Shown piece after piece: positions 8,380 through 16,372 of a stretch of DNA of 64,000 nucleotides. The DNA is taken from the NCBI GenBank assembly GCA_902800925.1, contig CADCGD010000012.1, positions 1 through 64,000 on the forward strand, given 5' to 3'. Position 1 is the first letter of the stretch. Each line of letters begins with the position of its first letter. The DNA is from an uncultured Bacteroidales bacterium. Its GTDB lineage: Bacteria; Bacteroidota; Bacteroidia; Bacteroidales; Bacteroidaceae. The notes beneath the pieces were generated by a model. That model saw nothing but the letters and a program-made list of their open reading frames with translations. It was not told where the DNA came from and did not search any database. A program made the position numbers and the translations under genes.

Positions 8380-8430
8380 CGTTATTACGATATTTCGATA
8401 TTACGATTCTTCGATATTTCGATGTTACGA
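8380..8430. repeat. Degenerate tandem repeat (cgatatttcgatattacgat units)
   Basis: The gap between the zinc-ribbon gene and nif3 consists of about six variants of the 8-nt word CGATATTT/CGATATTA. No promoter is seen in it, consistent with an operon. Confidence 0.6.
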
Positions 8431-9216
8431 CTAGATATACAGAATAGGGTTGGTACAGGTTTCTGCTATTTCTGTGCGCACTCCAGGGCACTCCTTGTTA
8501 ATGATGTCGCGGAAAATCTCGCTGGTGAACTGCTCCGACTGGTAATGGCCAATCACACAGATTTGGATGCGCTGTTCATAGCCAAAGTACTGGTGATAAT
8601 GCATCTCGCCAGTAATGAAGGCGTCAGCGCCAAGGCTGACAGCATCAGGCAACAGGAAGTCGCCAGCGCCACCACAAAGTGCCACCTTACTAATGGGGCG
8701 TCGCAGCAGTTCGTTACACAGTGCGCACTCCACGCCAAACTGTCTTTTCACCATGAGAATAAAGTCGTCAGCAGCCATTGGCTGAGGCAAGAGACCAACG
8801 ACACCACTGCCAGCCTCCATATCACCCACCTGTTTCTGGGCAAAGAACTGACACTGTTGGAGTCCCAGTCGCTCAGCAATCTTCCAGTTGACGCCATTCT
8901 TGGCATTGTCCATATTAGTATGCATAGAGACGATGACAATATCGTTCTTCAAGGCCTTAATGACGCAACGCTGCACATAGTCAGCACCACTAATCTGTTT
9001 CAAGCCACGAAACAACAACGGATGGTGACTGACGATGAGGTTACACCCTTTGCGGAGAGCCTCATCGACAATCTGTTCGTTGACGTCCAGACACAATAAT
9101 GCCCCTGAAACATCCGCCTCTGTCAGTCCCAGTTGCAAGCCAGCATTATCCCAACTTTCCTGCAAGGGCAGAGGCGCGAACTGTTCAAGGGCGTCAAGCA
9201 CTTGTCGTATTTTCAC
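8431..9216 (-). CDS. Nif3-like dinuclear metal centre hexameric protein
   Basis: 261 residues from GTG 9216 (VKIRQVLDALEQFAPLPLQESWDNAGLQLG). YbgI/YqfO family; forms toroidal hexamers and binds two metal ions, often named GTP cyclohydrolase I type 2 homolog. Metal ligands are in LIVSHHPLLFRGL, SMHTNMDNAKNGVNW, the GDFL region and FITGEMHYHQY. The frame extends to 9285 but would cross the promoter at 9241-9248, so the GTG start is chosen. Confidence 0.9.
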   Translation of the reverse strand: MKIRQVLDALEQFAPLPLQESWDNAGLQLGLTEADVSGALLCLDVNEQIVDEALRKGCNLIVSHHPLLFRGLKQISGADYVQRCVIKALKNDIVIVSMHTNMDNAKNGVNWKIAERLGLQQCQFFAQKQVGDMEAGSGVVGLLPQPMAADDFILMVKRQFGVECALCNELLRRPISKVALCGGAGDFLLPDAVSLGADAFITGEMHYHQYFGYEQRIQICVIGHYQSEQFTSEIFRDIINKECPGVRTEIAETCTNPILYI

Positions 9217-9240
9217 GCTTCTATATACGTTTTGAAAGTG

Positions 9241-9248
9241 CAAAGGTA
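9241..9248 (-). promoter_or_regulatory. -7 box of nif3 and the zinc-ribbon gene
   Basis: Minus-strand TACCTTTG, 24 nt before the GTG start. Confidence 0.6.
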
Positions 9249-9323
9249 CAAAAAAAAGTGACGGATTACATGTAGAATCCATCACTTTTATGTTTTTTTA
9301 ATTTTTCAACTTCCATCTTTCAT

Positions 9324-10799
9324 TTATGTAAACCACTTCTCGTTGTCCTTCTCGTGGCAGTAGCTGGTGCCATCGAAGCAGTGGGTACATACCTGATCTT
9401 TCGGCAGTCCAATAGATTCGATGAGGTCTTCGATAGTGGCAAACTTCAGCGAGGTCAGTCCCAAGCGACGGGCTATCTCCTTGACCATACGCTCATACTC
9501 TGGCGTACCCGTCTTGGCATACTCCGTCAGCTTCTTCTTGTCGTCGCCCTCAAAATCACGGATGATACGACGAGTAATCAGTTCCAGATCGCTCTTCGAA
9601 GAAGTAAAGCCGATGAAAGGACAGCCATAGACCAATGGTGGACAAGAGATGCGCACATGAACCTCCTTGGCACCATTGTCAAAGAAGGTACGCACATTGT
9701 CGCGCAACTGTGTACCACGCACAATGGAGTCATCACAGAAGACGACACGCTGGTCTTTCAGAATAGCCGGATTAGGAATGAGCTTCATCTTAGCCACAAG
9801 GTCGCGACGCACCTGATTGCCAGGGGTAAACGAGCGGGGCCATGTAGGCGTATACTTCAGCACTGCACGCTTGTAGGGGATTTTCTTACCCTCAGAGTAA
9901 CCCAACGCCATACCTACACCAGAATCGGGAATACCACACACAATGTCAGCCTCAACTGCGTCCTTCTCGCCCAACAAACGGCCGTTCTTCTCGCGGACAT
10001 ATTCTGTATTGATGCCTTGATAATCGCTAGCCGGAAAACCATAATAGACCCACAGGAAAGAACATATCTGACAGCGGGTGAGTGGTTTCTGCAGCACTTC
10101 GACACCATCGGCCTTCAATTTAACAATTTCACCTGGTCCCAAGTCGCGCAACACCTTATAGTCAAGGTTAGGGAAACTGGTGGTCTCGCTGGTGACAGCA
10201 AAAGACTGGATGAACTCGTCCGTACCAATAGGTGACAAACGGTGTATCTCTTTCCTACCTATAACAATAGGGGTACGGCCTAGAAAGTCTCGAGCTGCAA
10301 TGATGCCATCCTCTGTAAGAATCAGCATTGAGCAAGAGCCCTCAATCTTTTGGTACACCTTGTTGATGCCCTCCACGAACGTGTTACCCATATTGATGAG
10401 CAGGGCAACAAGCTCGGTCTGATTGATGTTATTGGCAGACATCTCGCTGAAGTGCATGCGCTGTTTCAGCAGTTCCTCGGCAATCTCGCGCTGGTTATTG
10501 ATTTTGGCAACGGTGACTACCGCATAGCGTCCTAAGTGGGAGTTAACGATGATAGGCTGTGGATCAGTGTCACTAATGACACCCACCCCCTGATGTCCTT
10601 TGAACGAATCGAGCTCGTCTTCAAAACGTGAACGGAAATACTGGCGTTCCAATGAGTGGATGCTGCGGTGGAAACCGCTTTCCTCATCGAATGTTACCAA
10701 TCCGGCGCGTTTTGTACCTAAGTGAGAGTTGTAATCGGTCCCGTAAAACAAGTCGTTTACGCAGTCCTTTGTAGAGATTGTGCCAAAGAAGCCACCCAT
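9324..10799 (-). CDS. Amidophosphoribosyltransferase paralog lacking the N-terminal catalytic Cys
   Basis: 491 residues. It looks like PurF along its length: glutamine amidotransferase type 2 domain in the first 240 residues and a PRTase domain with the PRPP loop RVVFCDDSIVRGTQL near 355. The C-terminal CTHCFDGTSYCHE may be iron-sulfur cysteines as in the Bacillus type. Normal PurF starts MCGI with Cys as nucleophile; this starts MGGFFGTIS. Glutamine hydrolysis is therefore not expected, and an ammonia-dependent or regulatory role is inferred. The promoter TAATTTTG lies at 10843-10850. Confidence 0.85.
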   Translation of the reverse strand: MGGFFGTISTKDCVNDLFYGTDYNSHLGTKRAGLVTFDEESGFHRSIHSLERQYFRSRFEDELDSFKGHQGVGVISDTDPQPIIVNSHLGRYAVVTVAKINNQREIAEELLKQRMHFSEMSANNINQTELVALLINMGNTFVEGINKVYQKIEGSCSMLILTEDGIIAARDFLGRTPIVIGRKEIHRLSPIGTDEFIQSFAVTSETTSFPNLDYKVLRDLGPGEIVKLKADGVEVLQKPLTRCQICSFLWVYYGFPASDYQGINTEYVREKNGRLLGEKDAVEADIVCGIPDSGVGMALGYSEGKKIPYKRAVLKYTPTWPRSFTPGNQVRRDLVAKMKLIPNPAILKDQRVVFCDDSIVRGTQLRDNVRTFFDNGAKEVHVRISCPPLVYGCPFIGFTSSKSDLELITRRIIRDFEGDDKKKLTEYAKTGTPEYERMVKEIARRLGLTSLKFATIEDLIESIGLPKDQVCTHCFDGTSYCHEKDNEKWFT

Positions 10800-10842
10800 A
10801 ATGTTTTTACCTTTTGTGTGTCAATAATACCTTTATGGGCTG

Positions 10843-10850
10843 CAAAATTA
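10843..10850 (-). promoter_or_regulatory. -7 box of the PurF-like gene
   Basis: Minus-strand TAATTTTG, 43 nt before ATG 10799. Confidence 0.5.
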
Positions 10851-10878
10851 CAAAAAAAAATGGCAACCACCATAAGAG

Positions 10879-11112
10879 TTACCAGATTTTTTTGAAAAAA
10901 GACTGCTTTTTTATCTTAAAGGCACGTTGCAGGGCATGACGATAGAAGGGCCAGAGCGACTGAAACGTGGTGGCACCATTAGCCACCAGATATTCGCGCA
11001 GAGAATCGTGCTCCTCACGGTCTTTCTGATAGCTCCTCACGGCCCTACGCACGGCAAAGTAGCCTTTCCACGCAATGAACGCTACAACGACGAGAAGTAA
11101 AAAGGTTTTCAT
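10879..11112 (-). CDS. Small membrane-anchored protein of unknown function
   Basis: 77 residues. One N-terminal transmembrane helix (residues 3-20) followed by a strongly basic cytosolic part (VRRAVRSYQKDREEHDS, RAFKIKKQSFFKKIW). Its ATG overlaps the stop of the short ABC ATPase gene by 4 nt (ATGA), so translation is coupled and the two probably work together. Family not recognised. Confidence 0.65.
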   Translation of the reverse strand: MKTFLLLVVVAFIAWKGYFAVRRAVRSYQKDREEHDSLREYLVANGATTFQSLWPFYRHALQRAFKIKKQSFFKKIW

Positions 11113-11564
11113 AGCTGGATATAATTATCGTTCAACGGATTCAAGACGGTCAACACGCTACGTCCCTGCTGGACTACCTCTATCAACATACGACCAACGG
11201 CCAATTGTTTCTCTTCGGAGAGGGCCTCAGCGGGTTCATCAACCACCAATAGCTGTTTGCCAGAGTCAACAGCACGGCGCACCAACTCAACATAGTCAGT
11301 AGGAACCTTGTCGTACCCCTCAGGAACTGACAAACGCTGAGGTACGTAGGCCATATAGCGACGGAAATAAGGTGCAGACTCGGGTGTCAACACTTCACCG
11401 TCGATACAGATATGTCCACCATCGATAGGTATCAGTCCCACGATAGCCCTCAGCAGGGTGGTCTTTCCCCTCCCCTGCAGACCTATAAGCTGACCCTCAT
11501 CGAGGGTAGCAGATAGTCCCTTGATGATTTCTCCGATGGTTACGTTGTGCAGTTCTAACATCAT
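11109..11564 (-). CDS. Minimal ABC-type ATPase lacking the signature region
   Basis: 151 residues from ATG 11564 (a second ATG follows at 11561). Walker A GLQGRGKTTLL near residue 30 and Walker B QLLVVDEPAEAL near 107 are intact; a Q-loop-like MAYVPQRLSVPEG is present. The helical domain and LSGGQ signature are missing: only about 25 residues separate the Q loop from Walker B, and the total is about 70 residues shorter than a normal ATPase. No permease gene follows except the 77-residue membrane protein. Could be a decayed or specialised ATPase. Confidence 0.7.
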   Translation of the reverse strand: MMLELHNVTIGEIIKGLSATLDEGQLIGLQGRGKTTLLRAIVGLIPIDGGHICIDGEVLTPESAPYFRRYMAYVPQRLSVPEGYDKVPTDYVELVRRAVDSGKQLLVVDEPAEALSEEKQLAVGRMLIEVVQQGRSVLTVLNPLNDNYIQL

Positions 11565-11573
11565 AATCTGGTG

Positions 11574-11581
11574 CAAAGGTA
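11574..11581 (-). promoter_or_regulatory. -7 box of the short ABC ATPase
   Basis: Minus-strand TACCTTTG, 9 nt before ATG 11564: near-leaderless. Confidence 0.55.
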
Positions 11582-11622
11582 ATAAATAATTCATAATTCA
11601 TCATGCATAATTCATAATTATT
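11581..11622. repeat. Degenerate tandem repeat (taattcata units)
   Basis: Four variants of ATAATTCAT in the divergent gap before aguA. Confidence 0.5.
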
Positions 11623-11625
11623 TTA

Positions 11626-11633
11626 TACTTTTG
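11626..11633 (+). promoter_or_regulatory. -7 box of aguA
   Basis: TACTTTTG ends 4 nt before ATG 11638. Transcription would start at or after this ATG, so ATG 11647 is an alternative start. Confidence 0.5.
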
Positions 11634-11637
11634 CAGC

Positions 11638-12594
11638 ATGAAAACAATGAAACGACGCATGTTGGCTGAATGGGAGCACCAAAGCATGGTGCAACTGACA
11701 TGGCCACACGAAGGTACCGACTGGGCCACCATCCTTGACGAGATTACAGCCGTCTACGAAGAGATGGCAAGGGAGATACGCAAGCGCGAGCCACTATTAA
11801 TAGTAGACAGCATCCCTCATAACGACACATGGGCCAGGGATCATGGATTCATTACGATAGAAGAAACCTCTTTTGACAAAAAGTCAAAAGCACTAGTTCT
11901 TCTGGACTTCTGCTTCAATGGTTGGGGCGAGAAGTTTGAAGCTACGCTTGACAACCAAATCAACAAGCGCCTCTATGAGCAGGGCCTTGTAAAGGGGATC
12001 TATGAAGACCACTTGGACTTTGTGCTGGAAGGAGGTTCAATAGAGAGCGACGGCAAGGGTACCGTTTTTACTACCGAGTGCTGTCTGATGGCGCCTCATC
12101 GTAACCAGCCACTGACTAAGGCAGAGATTGAGGAGCGGCTCAAGGAATGGCTAGGTGCTGAGCGCATCGTCTGGCTACAACACGGCTCGCTGATTGGTGA
12201 CGATACTGACGGACATATCGACACACTGGTTAGGATATGTCCTAATGACACCTTATTATATACGGGAGGTGATGACGACCATCCTGACCTAGCAGAAATG
12301 GAGAGAGAGCTCCAGAAGTTGCGGACTCTTGATGGGAAGCCCTACCGTCTTCTGAAACTCCCTCTACCCCGTCCTATTTATGACGATGGCGACCGTCTGC
12401 CAGCGACCTACGCCAACTATCTGGTCATCAATGGTTCTGTGCTAGTACCCACCTACAACCAACCCGACCTGGACGAAGAGGCCATGCGCATTATTGGGCA
12501 GGCATTCCCAGACCGGCAGATTGTTGGCATTGACTGTCGTGCTGTCATCAAACAGCACGGTTCATTGCACTGTTGTACGATGCAGTATTACTGA
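11638..12594 (+). CDS. aguA: Agmatine deiminase
   Basis: 318 residues (315 if ATG 11647 is used). Converts agmatine to N-carbamoylputrescine; PAD/guanidino-modifying fold. Motifs: HNDTWARDHGFI, LEGGSIESDGKGT, the GHIDTLVR acidic/His pair and the C-terminal nucleophile in HGSLHCCTMQYY. The next plus-strand gene is aguB, which acts on its product. The 3' end overlaps the convergent lipoprotein gene by 7 nt. Confidence 0.94.
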   Translation: MKTMKRRMLAEWEHQSMVQLTWPHEGTDWATILDEITAVYEEMAREIRKREPLLIVDSIPHNDTWARDHGFITIEETSFDKKSKALVLLDFCFNGWGEKFEATLDNQINKRLYEQGLVKGIYEDHLDFVLEGGSIESDGKGTVFTTECCLMAPHRNQPLTKAEIEERLKEWLGAERIVWLQHGSLIGDDTDGHIDTLVRICPNDTLLYTGGDDDHPDLAEMERELQKLRTLDGKPYRLLKLPLPRPIYDDGDRLPATYANYLVINGSVLVPTYNQPDLDEEAMRIIGQAFPDRQIVGIDCRAVIKQHGSLHCCTMQYY

Positions 12595-13117
12595 AGTGTC
12601 TTCTTAGCACCAAGCCAGACGAGGAAGGATGCAGAAGTAAATTCTGCCTGAAGCTTGTTGTCCATGTACAGATACTTGGGGAACAAGTAGATAATAATCT
12701 TGCATACATCACTAAAGGTGAATGATAGTAATAATCGTAACGCAGTTGCACATGTATCTTGACATTGCCGGCATTGCTGACAGCCTCTTTCAGTGCCTTC
12801 TGACTTTCAGGCAACTGCTTCACCAGCAGTGCGGCAGGCACATCATACAAGTCTATCGTGCTGTCGTTGTTGAGCATCCATGTAGCATCCATCTCGTCTT
12901 TCTTGACTTCTTCATCATCCTTCACCGGCTCATTCGACATCGTATACAGCTTGCCCTCGTAGGAGCCATAAGAAGCCTTGATTTCGGTCCTGACATCCTG
13001 CATCCACTCTTCCCACTTCTTATCCCAATCATCACCTTCACCATTCTTTACACATGACGAAAGGCTCACGATCATTACTAGTATTGAAACAATACCAAAT
13101 ACTTTCATTAACTTCAT
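12588..13117 (-). pseudogene. Frameshifted lipoprotein gene
   Basis: Starts at ATG 13117 with a lipoprotein signal (MKLMKVFGIVSILVMIVSLSSC; lipobox LSSC). An acidic domain follows (DDWDKKWEEWMQDVRTEIK, ATWMLNNDSTIDLYDVP). After VQLRYDYYYHS (about 12715) the reading moves to another frame that continues FTFSDVCKIIIYLFPK...LVWLGAKKTLQ and stops at 12588; the original frame runs on into aguA as nonsense. A one- or two-base indel near 12712-12722 explains this. Without it the protein would have about 175 residues. Confidence 0.65.
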
Positions 13118-13146
13118 TTTTGTGCGTTTTTTAAAAATTTTGCTTG

Positions 13147-13154
13147 CAAAAGTA
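13147..13154 (-). promoter_or_regulatory. -7 box of the lipoprotein gene
   Basis: Minus-strand TACTTTTG, 29 nt before ATG 13117. Confidence 0.5.
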
Positions 13155-13227
13155 GTAATTAATATGGAAGCAGCAAAAAAATCCACCAGAAATAACACGA
13201 TATTTTCTCACTTTTAATTTTATTTTG

Positions 13228-13235
13228 TACCTTTG
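13228..13235 (+). promoter_or_regulatory. -7 box of aguB-glnN
   Basis: TACCTTTG, 27 nt before ATG 13263; it rules out the upstream in-frame start at 13233. Confidence 0.6.
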
Positions 13236-13262
13236 CAGCGTTTTAACAAAAAAACAGAACCC

Positions 13263-14117
13263 ATGAAGATTGGAATCATTCAACAGCACAACGTGGCGGA
13301 CGTGGAAACAAACAAGTCCCACTTGGCTACAAAGATTCGTCAACTGGCACAAGAGGGTGCAGAACTCATTGTCTTGCAAGAACTGCACAACTCGCTGTAC
13401 TTCTGCAAGGAGGAGGATGTCAACCTTTTCGATCTGGCAGAAAGCATTCCTGGTCCGTCAACGCAGTTCTTTGGCCAGCTGGCCAAGGAGTTGCAGGTAG
13501 TTATCGTCACTTCGCTGTTTGAGCGCCGTGCCACAGGCCTGTACCACAACACCGCTGTGGTTTTGGAAAAGGACGGTACCATTGCTGGCAAATACCGCAA
13601 AATGCACATTCCCGACGACCCCGGCTATTACGAGAAGTTCTACTTCACCCCTGGCGACCTTGGTTTCCAACCCATACAAACATCTGTCGGCAAGCTAGGT
13701 GTTTTGGTCTGCTGGGACCAGTGGTACCCAGAGGCTGCACGACTGATGGCTTTGGCTGGAGCAGAACTGCTCATCTATCCTACTGCCATTGGCTACGACC
13801 CCAACGACACAAAGGAGGAGCAAGAACGACAGCGCATGGCATGGCAGACCGTTCAGCGCGGACATGCTGTTGCCAACGGGCTTCCCGTCGTCACAGTAAA
13901 TCGCTGTGGCGAAGAAGACGGAATACCTTTCTGGGGCACCAGTTTTGTGGCAGGTCCACAGGGGGAACTGCTCTACGAAGCACCTATTACAGAAGAGGTT
14001 ACCAAGGTCATCGACGTAGACATGGAGCGCTCAGAACAAGTGCGTCGCTGGTGGCCTTTCCTCAGAGATCGCCGCATAGAGAATTATACAGACATCACTA
14101 AACGCTATATAGACTAA
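13263..14117 (+). CDS. aguB: N-carbamoylputrescine amidase
   Basis: 284 residues from ATG 13263 (MKIGIIQQHN). Nitrilase-superfamily enzyme hydrolysing N-carbamoylputrescine to putrescine, CO2 and ammonia. Catalytic triad: Glu in VLQELHNSLYF, Lys in KYRKMHIPDDPGYYEK, Cys in GVLVCWDQWYPEAARL. Follows aguA function-wise with the unrelated lipoprotein gene in between; glnN begins directly after its stop (TAAATG), which could capture the ammonia released. Confidence 0.95.
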   Translation: MKIGIIQQHNVADVETNKSHLATKIRQLAQEGAELIVLQELHNSLYFCKEEDVNLFDLAESIPGPSTQFFGQLAKELQVVIVTSLFERRATGLYHNTAVVLEKDGTIAGKYRKMHIPDDPGYYEKFYFTPGDLGFQPIQTSVGKLGVLVCWDQWYPEAARLMALAGAELLIYPTAIGYDPNDTKEEQERQRMAWQTVQRGHAVANGLPVVTVNRCGEEDGIPFWGTSFVAGPQGELLYEAPITEEVTKVIDVDMERSEQVRRWWPFLRDRRIENYTDITKRYID

Positions 14118-16310
14118 ATGGCAAACAATTTAAGATTTCAGGTAGTAGAAGAGGCGTTCAAGAAACACGCCCTCGATGTAAAAGCACCCAGCGAGCGTCC
14201 TTCGGAGTATTTCGGCAAGTATGTATTTAATAAGGAGAAGATGTACCGTTATCTGCCGAAGAACGTCTATGACAAGATGATTGACGTAATAGACAACGGT
14301 GCCAGTCTGGACCGTTCTATTGCTGATGCAGTAGCTGACGGTATGAAGAAATGGGCCTTGGAGATGGGTGTCACCCACTATACGCACTGGTTCCAACCAT
14401 TGACAGAGGGTACCGCCGAGAAGCACGACGCATTTGTAGAGCACGACGGCAAGGGTGGCATGATAGAGAAATTCTCTGGCAAGCTGCTCGTACAGCAGGA
14501 GCCTGATGCTTCCTCATTCCCCAATGGTGGTATCCGTAACACCTTCGAGGCGCGCGGCTACAGTGCATGGGATCCGACATCACCAGTGTTTATCATTGAC
14601 GACACGCTGTGTATTCCCACCATCTTCATCGCCTATACGGGTGAGGCCCTTGACTACAAGGCTCCCCTACTCCGTGCACTGCATGCTGTAGGAAAGGCCG
14701 CTAAGGATGTTTGCCAATACTTCTATAACGATGTCACCAAAGTACAGGTGAACCTGGGTTGGGAACAAGAGTACTTCCTTGTTGACGAAGGTCTCTACTC
14801 TGCCCGCCCCGACCTGTTGATGACCGGTCGCACGCTGATGGGACACGAGAGTGCCAAGAACCAGCAGATGGACGACCACTATTTCGGCACCATCCCCGAT
14901 CGTGTGGTAGCTTTCATGAAGGACCTTGAGATACAGTCGCTAGAGCTGGCCATCCCTGTGAAGACCCGTCACAACGAGGTAGCACCCAACCAGTTTGAGT
15001 TGGCTCCTATCTTCGAGGAGTGCAATCTGGCTGTAGACCATAACATGCTGCTGATGTCGCTGATGAAGAAGGTAGCTCGCAAGCATGGTTTCCGCGTACT
15101 GCTCCACGAGAAGCCTTTCGATGGCATCAACGGTAGTGGCAAACACTGCAACTGGAGTCTGAGTTCAGACAACGGGGTATTGCTACATGCCCCTGGTACT
15201 ACTCCTGAAGAGAACTTGCGTTTCATTACGTTCATCGTGGAGACACTGATGGCAGTATATCATCACAACGGACTGCTGAAGGCCTCGATTATGAGTGCCA
15301 CGAATGCCCACCGTCTGGGTGGCAACGAGGCACCTCCCGCCATCATCTCATCGTTCCTGGGTACACAGCTCACCGAGGTACTGAATCATATCGAGACATC
15401 GGAGGCCAACGAGTTATTCAATCTGAAGGGTAAGCAGGGCATGGAGATTGACATCCCCCAGATTCCCGACCTGATTGTTGACAATACCGACCGCAACCGC
15501 ACATCGCCATTTGCCTTTACGGGTAATCGTTTTGAATTCCGTGCACCTGGTTCTAGCGTCAACTGCGCCAGCGCCATGATTGCGCTGAATGCTGCGATGG
15601 CAGAAGCATTGACTTCTTTCAAGGAGCGTGTGGACGCTAAGATTGTGAAGGGAACAGACAAGATACAAGCCATACTCGAAGTACTGAAGGACGACGTAAA
15701 GACCTGTAAGCCCGTCCGCTTCGACGGCAACGGCTACTCAGAGGAATGGGTCAAGGAGGCTGCCAAGCGTGGACTCGACGTAGAGAAGTCATGTCCCGTT
15801 ATCTTCGAGCATTACCTCGACGAGAGTAGCATCAAGATGTTTGAGAGCACCAAGGTGATGAACAAGAAGGAGTTGGAAGCTCGCAACGAGGTAAAATGGG
15901 AGATGTACGTGAAGACCGTACAGATTGAGGCCCGTGTATTGGGCGATCTCGCCATGAACCATATCATCCCTGTGGCTACCCACTATCAGAGCCAGCTCAT
16001 CAAGAACGTACAGGGCATGAAGGACGTCTTCTCATCAGAACGAGCCGAACGTCTGTCGACCCGTAACATGAAACTCATCGAAGAGATTGCTGAGCGCACT
16101 GAGAAGATCGAGCAGTTAGTGGAAGACCTGACAGAGGCCCGTCGCGTGGCCAACCGCATCGAGGATATCCACCAGCGAGCTATCGCCTACCACGACACCG
16201 TTTGTCCCCACATGGAGGCTATCCGCAAACAGATTGACAAACTGGAGTTGATAGTAGAAGACGGTCTGTGGACACTACCCAAATACCGCGAACTACTCTT
16301 CATCCGATAA
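14118..16310 (+). CDS. glnN: Glutamine synthetase, type III
   Basis: 730 residues, the usual GSIII length. Makes glutamine from glutamate, ammonia and ATP. Recognised by DPTSPVFIIDDTLCIPT, NLGWEQEYFLVDEGLY (acidic metal ligands), NQFELAPIFEECN, LLHEKPFDGINGSGKHCNWSL, SATNAHRLGGNEAPPAI and TSPFAFTGNRFEFRAPGSS. The start codon abuts the aguB stop, so the genes are translationally coupled. A strong terminator follows. Confidence 0.96.
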   Translation: MANNLRFQVVEEAFKKHALDVKAPSERPSEYFGKYVFNKEKMYRYLPKNVYDKMIDVIDNGASLDRSIADAVADGMKKWALEMGVTHYTHWFQPLTEGTAEKHDAFVEHDGKGGMIEKFSGKLLVQQEPDASSFPNGGIRNTFEARGYSAWDPTSPVFIIDDTLCIPTIFIAYTGEALDYKAPLLRALHAVGKAAKDVCQYFYNDVTKVQVNLGWEQEYFLVDEGLYSARPDLLMTGRTLMGHESAKNQQMDDHYFGTIPDRVVAFMKDLEIQSLELAIPVKTRHNEVAPNQFELAPIFEECNLAVDHNMLLMSLMKKVARKHGFRVLLHEKPFDGINGSGKHCNWSLSSDNGVLLHAPGTTPEENLRFITFIVETLMAVYHHNGLLKASIMSATNAHRLGGNEAPPAIISSFLGTQLTEVLNHIETSEANELFNLKGKQGMEIDIPQIPDLIVDNTDRNRTSPFAFTGNRFEFRAPGSSVNCASAMIALNAAMAEALTSFKERVDAKIVKGTDKIQAILEVLKDDVKTCKPVRFDGNGYSEEWVKEAAKRGLDVEKSCPVIFEHYLDESSIKMFESTKVMNKKELEARNEVKWEMYVKTVQIEARVLGDLAMNHIIPVATHYQSQLIKNVQGMKDVFSSERAERLSTRNMKLIEEIAERTEKIEQLVEDLTEARRVANRIEDIHQRAIAYHDTVCPHMEAIRKQIDKLELIVEDGLWTLPKYRELLFIR

Positions 16311-16315
16311 ACACA

Positions 16316-16356
16316 AAGAAAAACGGCAATGCGAAATCAGCACTGCCGTTTTTCTT
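16316..16356. terminator. Bidirectional terminator between glnN and xylB
   Basis: 13-bp perfect stem: AAGAAAAACGGCA (16316-16328) and TGCCGTTTTTCTT (16344-16356). A/T tracts on both sides make it usable for both convergent genes. Confidence 0.85.
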
Positions 16357-16372
16357 ATATCTTCGCCCAAGA

